Positions 7,014 to 10,887 of a stretch of DNA of 10,887 nucleotides are shown here, piece by piece. The notes beneath the pieces were generated by a model that was not told the DNA's origin, made no database searches, and saw nothing but the letters and a program-made list of their open reading frames with translations. Source of the stretch: Vulcanimicrobiota bacterium (lineage in GTDB: Bacteria; Vulcanimicrobiota; Vulcanimicrobiia; Vulcanimicrobiales; Vulcanimicrobiaceae); assembly GCA_019233415.1 (NCBI GenBank), contig JAFAMK010000011.1, positions 1 through 10,887 of the forward strand, read 5' to 3'. Numbering within the stretch: the first letter of the stretch is position 1; each line of letters begins with the position of its first letter. Made by a program: the position numbers and the translations under genes.

Positions 7014-8360
7014 ATGAAGCGATTCGGCGTCGCGCTGGGTGCCGCGGGCGCGGTGCTCGCCGTCGGGCTGCTCGCGGCGTGGCCGAAATACGTCGACCGC
7101 GCCGTCGCGGCGCCTCCGGCACCACCGCCGGCGGCGCTGCCGACGGCGGCGCCGGTCGCCGCCGACTACGCGCTGCGCGACCGCCGCATCGCGTTCTGGG
7201 AGCGGGCCGCCGCGCAGCACCGGCGCGGCGACATGCTCAGCCCGAGCGTGCTCTCGGAAGAGTACTTGCAGCGCTATCGCGAGCGCGGCGACGTCGGGGA
7301 CGCGCTGCGCGCACTCGGCGCCGCACGGGCATCGCTGCGCGTGCAGCCGCGCGGAAACCTCAGCGCCGAAACCGCGCTCGGCTCGGCGCTGCTGACGCTG
7401 CACCGCTTCCGCGACGCGCTCGCGGTGACGCGCGACATGGAGCGCGTCGCGCCGGGCGACCCGGCGCTGCACGTGCGTGAAGCATCGCTCGACCTCGAGC
7501 TGGGCGACTACGGCGCGGCGAAGCGCATCGTCGACCGGTTCGCGCACGGCGCGGACGACGGCAGTGCGCTCGACGTGCAGACGCTGCTCACGCGCTGGGA
7601 CGAGCTGACGGGTCACCTCGACCGGGCGCGCCGGCGCTTCGCGCGCACGACCACGTACGCCGACGCCGCGTACGCCGCGCCCGCGCAGGAGCGCGCCTGG
7701 TTCTGGTTCCGCTCCGCCGAGCTCGCGTTCGAAGCGGGCGATACCGATGCGGCGCTCGGCGACGCGCGCATCGCCCTCGCGCGCTTCCCGAACTACGGCG
7801 AGGCCAACCGCGTCCTGGCCCGCGTCGACTGCGCGCTCCACCGCTGGCGCGACTGTCTCGCGGCGGCCCGCGCGTCCGCGCGCGTCACGCCATATCCCGA
7901 AGTGCTCGGCTACGAGGTCGACGCGCTGCGCGCGCTCGGCGAGCGCGCCGAGGCGGCGCAGACCGACGACCTGATCGCGGCCGTCGGCCGGCTCGGCGAC
8001 GCGCAGCACGTCACCGACCGGCTTCTCGCCGTCTACGACGCGGAGCACGGCGTGCGGCCCGCCGAGGCGTACCGGCTCGCGCGCGGCGAGCTGGCAGCGC
8101 GCGACGACGTCTTCACCGAGGACACACTGGCGTGGTCCGCCGCGGCCGACGGGCGGTGGGACGAAGCACGGACGCGCGCGCGCCGCGCCGTTCGGCTCGG
8201 CACCGAAAACGCGCTGCTCGACTACCACGCCGGCGTCATCGCCCTCCACGCCGGCGATCGGGACGAGGCGCGCCGCCGCCTGCGCCGTGCCCTTGCACGC
8301 AACGCGCGCTTCCATCCGTGGTACGCCGACGACGCGCGCCGTCGGCTCGCGCAGCTCTAG
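7014..8360 (+). CDS. Membrane-anchored TPR-repeat protein
   Basis: The product has 448 residues. ATG 7014 follows AGGA (7003-7006) and lies 9 bases after the lipoprotein stop. An N-terminal hydrophobic segment (about 5-23) acts as signal or anchor, then a Pro/Ala-rich linker (about 33-50). The rest is helical and made of degenerate tetratricopeptide repeats. The clearest are SALLTLHRFRDALAVTRD, REASLDLELGDYGAAKRI, SAELAFEAGDTDAALGDARI and, near the end, AGVIALHAGDRDEARRRL. The chain probably forms an extracytoplasmic superhelical scaffold. No enzymatic motif is seen. Tight linkage to the DUF4331 pair and the two permeases suggests it assembles or holds the exported proteins of this cluster. 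That is inference from gene order only. Confidence 0.82.
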   Translation: MKRFGVALGAAGAVLAVGLLAAWPKYVDRAVAAPPAPPPAALPTAAPVAADYALRDRRIAFWERAAAQHRRGDMLSPSVLSEEYLQRYRERGDVGDALRALGAARASLRVQPRGNLSAETALGSALLTLHRFRDALAVTRDMERVAPGDPALHVREASLDLELGDYGAAKRIVDRFAHGADDGSALDVQTLLTRWDELTGHLDRARRRFARTTTYADAAYAAPAQERAWFWFRSAELAFEAGDTDAALGDARIALARFPNYGEANRVLARVDCALHRWRDCLAAARASARVTPYPEVLGYEVDALRALGERAEAAQTDDLIAAVGRLGDAQHVTDRLLAVYDAEHGVRPAEAYRLARGELAARDDVFTEDTLAWSAAADGRWDEARTRARRAVRLGTENALLDYHAGVIALHAGDRDEARRRLRRALARNARFHPWYADDARRRLAQL

Positions 8361-8362
8361 GA

Positions 8363-8377
8363 CGGAACTTAGTTCCG
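8363..8377. promoter_or_regulatory. Perfect inverted repeat CGGAAC-TTA-GTTCCG
   Basis: This 15-base dyad (6-base arms, 3-base centre) begins 2 bases after the TPR gene stop and 39 bases before the first possible start of the PII-like gene. No T-tract follows, so a terminator is unlikely. It has the form of a small operator for a dimeric regulator. That role is unproven. Confidence 0.4.
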
Positions 8378-8387
8378 GCGCCGGGCC

Positions 8388-8407
8388 ATTTCCGTGAAAA
8401 CGGGAAT
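8388..8407 (+). promoter_or_regulatory. Leader hairpin with GAAA tetraloop before the PII-like gene
   Basis: The arms ATTTCCGT (8388-8395) and ACGGGAAT (8400-8407) pair over 8 positions in RNA, with one G-U pair, closing a GAAA (GNRA) tetraloop. The only Shine-Dalgarno-like GGGA nearby (8402-8405) lies in the 3' arm, so folding would hide it. It could be a translational control element or an mRNA-stability stem. Confidence 0.4.
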
Positions 8408-8440
8408 CATAGCACCATGCGCCGACGCATTCTCAACACC

Positions 8441-8746
8441 ATGAAACGGCTCGAGATCGTCCTCGAGCGCGACCAGATCCCGGCCGTGCGGACCATTCTG
8501 GACCAGCACTCCACGGGCTACACGGTGATCCCGGGGATCACCGGCTTCGGGCACCACGGCTTCCGCGAGGACGACATCGCGCTGCTCGTCTCGGTCGTCA
8601 CCCGCGACCACCTCGACCCGATCATCGACGCCGTCCTGCCGATGCTGAACCGCTGTTCGGGCGTCGTCATGGTCACCGACGTGCAGGTGCTGCGCGGCGA
8701 GTACTTCGTCCCGGAACTGAAAAACCGCGCCGTCGCCCGCGGCTAG
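8441..8746 (+). CDS. PII-like (GlnB superfamily) signalling protein without T-loop
   Basis: The product from ATG 8441 has 101 residues. The sequence MKRLEIVLERDQIPAVRTIL then TGYTVIPGITGFGHHG follows the beta-alpha-beta start of PII proteins. Canonical PII would then have a long T-loop with the uridylylated tyrosine. Here FREDDIALLVSVV comes at once, so the T-loop is missing. The B-loop region reads CSGVVMVTDVQVLRGEYF, lacks the GDGK nucleotide-binding motif, and resembles the AGIIYI...VLYG end of SbtB-type PII-like proteins. It is more likely a PII-like regulator of a transporter than a nitrogen regulator. An in-frame ATG at 8417 would add eight residues (MRRRILNT) and has a weak GGGA site. 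I prefer 8441 because the PII fold starts there. No ammonium or bicarbonate transporter is adjacent. The nearest transporters are the nickel/cobalt permeases upstream. Confidence 0.75.
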   Translation: MKRLEIVLERDQIPAVRTILDQHSTGYTVIPGITGFGHHGFREDDIALLVSVVTRDHLDPIIDAVLPMLNRCSGVVMVTDVQVLRGEYFVPELKNRAVARG

Positions 8747-8747
8747 C

Positions 8748-8814
8748 CTCCCGTCACCCTGAGCTAGCTCCCGTCATCCTGACCTAGCTCCCGTCATCCT
8801 GAGCCTGTCGAAGG
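8748..8814 (-). repeat. Dispersed repeat copy 3 with tandem partial copies (convergent junction)
   Basis: The full 24-base repeat is at 8791-8814, reverse-complement orientation relative to copies 1 and 2. It is preceded by two 20-base units of the form CTCCCGTCAYCCTGASCTAG at 8748-8767 and 8768-8787, and a third CTCCCGTCATCCTGA runs into the full copy. The flanking CTAG also matches the TAG stop of the PII-like gene. Read on the minus strand the repeat encodes the last residues and TAG stop of the crotonase gene. Confidence 0.88.
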
Positions 8815-9581
8815 GCGGTCCAGTGCGGCCGGCGCTTGTCGAGAAACGCCGTGAGCCCTTCGCGAAAGTCCGCGCTGCCGTAGCAGAGCCGCACGAGGTC
8901 CTCGCCGTCCGGGAGCGGCGCCGCAGCGCGCAGCCGCCGGACCATCTCCTTGCTCGCACGCAGCGTCAGCGGCGCGAGGTCCGCGACCGACGCGGCCAGC
9001 TCGTGCGCCCGCGCGTGAAGCGCCTCCACGTCGTCGGCCAGCTCGCCGACGAACCCCGCCCGCAGGGCGGCCTCGGCATCGAGAAGCGCGCCGGTCAGCA
9101 GCAGCGCCTTGACGGCGTCGAGCCCGATCAGCGCGCCGACCCGCGCGACGTTGCGGACCGAAATGCAGTTCCCGAGCGTGCGCGCGATCGGAACCCCGAT
9201 GCGTGCGTTGCGCGCCGCCAATCGCAAATCGCACGACGCCGCGATGCTGACCCCGCCGCCGGTGCACGCGCCGGCGATCGCGGCGATCGTCGGAACGCGA
9301 ATCGCGTCGAGCGCGCCGATCACCGCGTCGATCCGCTTCTCGTAGGCGACGCCGTCGTCCGCACCGTCGAACGCGCGAAACTCGGCGATGTCGGTCCCCG
9401 CGACGAACGCCTCGCCGCCGGCGCCCGTGAACACGACGACCCGCACCTGCGGATCGGCATCCAGTTCGACGGCGACTTCCCGCAGACGCTCCCACATCGC
9501 GAACGTCATCGCGTTGCGCGCTTCGGGCCGGTCGATCACGACCCACGCGATCCCGCCCTCGCGCCGCTCGACCCGGATCAC
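8784..9581 (-). CDS. Crotonase-fold (enoyl-CoA hydratase/isomerase family) protein lacking both catalytic glutamates
   Basis: The product has 265 residues from GTG 9581-9579, which overlaps the CoA-transferase stop as GTGA. The crotonase fold is clear: IDRPEARNAM (16-25), oxyanion-hole segments AGTDIAEF (61-68) and GACTGGGVSIAASCD (104-118), then ARIGVPIARTLGN (126-138). In canonical hydratases the two catalytic glutamates (E144 and E164 in the rat enzyme) lie in GGGxE and xxPE. The equivalent residues here are S112 and I132, at the correct 20-residue spacing, so a standard hydration mechanism is not expected. I recall relatives with the PIARTLGN pattern, so this may be an established but uncharacterised subfamily acting as isomerase, hydrolase, lyase or carrier-specific dehydratase. 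It should act on an acyl-CoA made by the coupled CoA-transferase. The last ten residues (ALRQAQDDGS) are contributed by the dispersed repeat. Confidence 0.85.
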   Translation of the reverse strand: MIRVERREGGIAWVVIDRPEARNAMTFAMWERLREVAVELDADPQVRVVVFTGAGGEAFVAGTDIAEFRAFDGADDGVAYEKRIDAVIGALDAIRVPTIAAIAGACTGGGVSIAASCDLRLAARNARIGVPIARTLGNCISVRNVARVGALIGLDAVKALLLTGALLDAEAALRAGFVGELADDVEALHARAHELAASVADLAPLTLRASKEMVRRLRAAAPLPDGEDLVRLCYGSADFREGLTAFLDKRRPHWTALRQAQDDGS

Positions 9582-10783
9582 GCCAGCACCGTCACACCGG
9601 CGCGCGCGAGCGCGGCCAGCTCGTCGTCGGCGACGCCGAGACCGCGCAGGACGTCGGCGGAGTCGGCGCCGAGCGGCGGGCCGGCGTGGTCGAGCCGCAC
9701 CGGCGTGCGCGAGAAGCGCATCGGCGAGCCGAGTTGGCGCACCGGCCCGAGCGACGGATGCGGCGCATCGGCGAAGAACGCGCGCGCGGCGAGGTGCGGG
9801 TCGTTGAAGACGCGGTCGAAGCTCAGGATCGGCCCGCACGGGATGCCGGCTGCGGTGAGCCGTTCCGTCCAGTGCGCCGACGGCTGCATGACCGTTGCGG
9901 CTTCGATCGCCGCGATGAGTGCGGGGCGGTTCGCCATGCGCAGGTCGTTCGTCGCGAAGCGTTCGTCGTCCGCGAGCGCGTCGAGCCCGAGCGCCGCGCA
10001 TGCGCGCAGCCAGTGCGCCTGCGTGTTCGCACCGAACGTGAACCAGCCGTCGGCGGCACGCACGGCCTGGTACGGCGCGATCGCTTGGTGTGCCGATCCC
10101 GACGGCCTCGGCACCTCGCCGGTCGCGAAGTAGCGCCCCGCTTCCCACACGGCGAACGAGACCGCCGACTCGAGCAGCGAGACGTCGATGAACTGCCCGA
10201 CGCCGTCGCGGTCGCGCGCGCGCAGCGCGGCGAGGACCGCGATCGTCGCGTAGAGCGCGCAGGTCAGGTCGGCAATCGGCACGCCGACCTTCACCGGCGC
10301 GGCGTCCGGTTCGCCGGTGATGCTCATCAGCCCCGACATCGCCTGCGCGATGATGTCGAGCCCTGCAAGCTGCGCGTACGGCCCGCTCGCGCCGAACCCC
10401 GTCGCGGCGAGATAGATCAACCGCGGCGTGTCGGCCGCGAGCGACGCGTAGCCGAGCCCGAGCTCGTCCATCGTCCCCGGCCGCAGGTTCTCGATCACGA
10501 CGTCGGCGCTCGCGGCGAGCTTGCGGAACAGCGCTTTCCCTGCGTCGGATTTCAAGTCCAGCGCAACGCTGCGCTTGTTGCGGTTCAGCCGCACGAAGTT
10601 CGAGCTTTCACCGTCGAGGAACGGCCCCGTCGCGCGGGTCAAATCACCACCGCGCGGGTTCTCGACCTTGATGACCTCCGCGCCGAGATCGGCGAGCTGC
10701 AGCCCGCAGAACGGCACGGCCATGAAGTTGCCGACCTCGACGACGCGAAGGCCGGCGAGCGGCGGCTGTTGACTAGTGCTCAT
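9578..10783 (-). CDS. CaiB/BaiF-family (class III) CoA-transferase
   Basis: This full-length 401-residue protein starts at ATG 10783-10781 (MSTSQQPPLAGLRVVEVG). Family hallmarks are the N-terminal AGLRVVEVGNFMAVP with LADLGAEVIKVE (30-41), then LNRNKRSVALDLK (66-78), VVIENLRPGTMDELGLGY (95-112), and GVPIADLTCALYA with D172 as the catalytic aspartate that forms the acyl/CoA anhydride, equivalent to D169 of formyl-CoA transferase. The C-terminal part contains AAGIPCGPILSFDRVFNDPHLAAR. It moves CoA between carboxylic acids in the cytoplasm. Substrates cannot be read from sequence; carnitine-type, oxalyl, mesaconyl and aromatic acids are all possible in the family. Its start overlaps the upstream His-rich reading frame by 11 bases and its stop overlaps the crotonase start by 4, giving a translationally coupled operon. 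Confidence 0.93.
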   Translation of the reverse strand: MSTSQQPPLAGLRVVEVGNFMAVPFCGLQLADLGAEVIKVENPRGGDLTRATGPFLDGESSNFVRLNRNKRSVALDLKSDAGKALFRKLAASADVVIENLRPGTMDELGLGYASLAADTPRLIYLAATGFGASGPYAQLAGLDIIAQAMSGLMSITGEPDAAPVKVGVPIADLTCALYATIAVLAALRARDRDGVGQFIDVSLLESAVSFAVWEAGRYFATGEVPRPSGSAHQAIAPYQAVRAADGWFTFGANTQAHWLRACAALGLDALADDERFATNDLRMANRPALIAAIEAATVMQPSAHWTERLTAAGIPCGPILSFDRVFNDPHLAARAFFADAPHPSLGPVRQLGSPMRFSRTPVRLDHAGPPLGADSADVLRGLGVADDELAALARAGVTVLA

Positions 10784-10887
10784 GGTCGTGCTCGTGGTGC
10801 TCGTGGTCGTGGTGCACGTCCGGCGCGTGGTCGTGCGCGTGGACGAGCGATGCGTGGGCGTGCGTGTGCGTGTGTTCGCCGACGACC
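10773..10887 (-). CDS. C-terminal His-rich tail of an unidentified protein (5' truncated)
   Basis: The minus strand stays open from the window edge to a TAG at 10775-10773, giving 37 residues. Fifteen are histidines, mixed with Asp, Glu, Ala and Thr (patterns HTHTHAHA, HAHDHAPD, HHDHEHHEHDHEH). It ends 11 bases inside the CoA-transferase start, a typical operon overlap. The regular H-x-H composition and absence of stops support a real metal-binding tail, as found on Zn/Ni transporters, metallochaperones and GTPases such as HypB, UreE or CobW types. The body of the protein lies outside the window, so its family cannot be named. A shadow of GC-rich repeats is possible but less likely given the overlap. 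Confidence 0.6.
   Translation of the reverse strand, partial: VVGEHTHTHAHASLVHAHDHAPDVHHDHEHHEHDHEH

Noticed and set aside
6315..8315. 666-codon minus-strand open frame opposite the DUF4331 lipoprotein and TPR genes
   Set aside because: Composition is Arg/Val/Glu-biased with no motif, while the plus strand carries well-placed ribosome-binding sites, a lipobox and TPRs.
8132..8416. N-terminal extension of the PII-like frame into the TPR gene
   Set aside because: Arg-rich shadow of the TPR gene end. PII similarity starts at MKRLEIV (8441).
9582..10148. Upstream extension of the crotonase frame on the minus strand
   Set aside because: It is a frame shadow of the CoA-transferase. Family similarity begins right after the GTG at 9581.
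10784..10887. Short tandem GTGGTCGTG-like runs as a microsatellite or CRISPR-like repeat
   Set aside because: The apparent repeats are explained by His-Asp/Glu codons in one open minus-strand frame, with no constant repeat-spacer structure.

Overview
This is about 10.9 kb of GC-rich bacterial DNA, densely coding on both strands. Genes abut or overlap, the longest gene-free stretch is under 100 bases, and no tRNA, rRNA, CRISPR array, transposase or phage gene was seen. GTG and TTG starts behind good ribosome-binding sites, 4-base GTGA overlaps, a PstS-like protein with a Sec signal but no lipobox, and a separate lipoprotein all suit a GC-rich diderm. The phylum cannot be fixed from the window. 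An uncultured GC-rich lineage such as Eremiobacterota (WPS-2) is only a guess.

Layout. (1) 1-909 (+): the C-terminal two thirds of an iron-dependent alcohol dehydrogenase of the hydroxyacid-oxoacid transhydrogenase type. (2) 930-1505 (-): an HdeD/DUF308-like membrane protein, convergent with (1). (3) 1594-1935 (+): a small secreted Met/His-containing protein of unknown function. (4) 2022-3053 (+): a PstS-type phosphate-binding protein with a TTG start and no pstCAB beside it. (5) 3087-8360 (+): a compact five-gene run made of a NicO/RcnA-like nickel/cobalt permease with an extracytoplasmic N-terminal domain, a short NiCoT-type permease overlapping it by 4 bases, two consecutive DUF4331-type exported proteins (the second a lipoprotein), and a membrane-anchored TPR protein. 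(6) 8441-8746 (+): a short PII-like protein with no T-loop, preceded by two inverted repeats. (7) 8784-10887 (-): a lipid/CoA operon read leftward, consisting of the His-rich tail of an unidentified protein, a CaiB/BaiF CoA-transferase, and a crotonase-fold protein lacking both canonical catalytic glutamates.

The most interesting unit is the 3087-8360 run. Two different nickel/cobalt-type permeases sit with a DUF4331 pair and a TPR protein at gaps of -4, 30, 13 and 9 bases. This suggests one envelope system, possibly for transition-metal acquisition, export or delivery, whose DUF4331 and TPR parts have no assigned role. The PII-like gene just downstream could be a regulator but is not in the same tight run.

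A second theme is a dispersed 24-base repeat (core CCTTCGACAGGCTCAGG plus ATGACGG). It occurs three times: at both convergent gene junctions, where it supplies C-terminal residues and stop codons, and once in frame inside the NicO-like gene. At both junctions the edge of the repeat (CCCGTCATCC) is duplicated in tandem.
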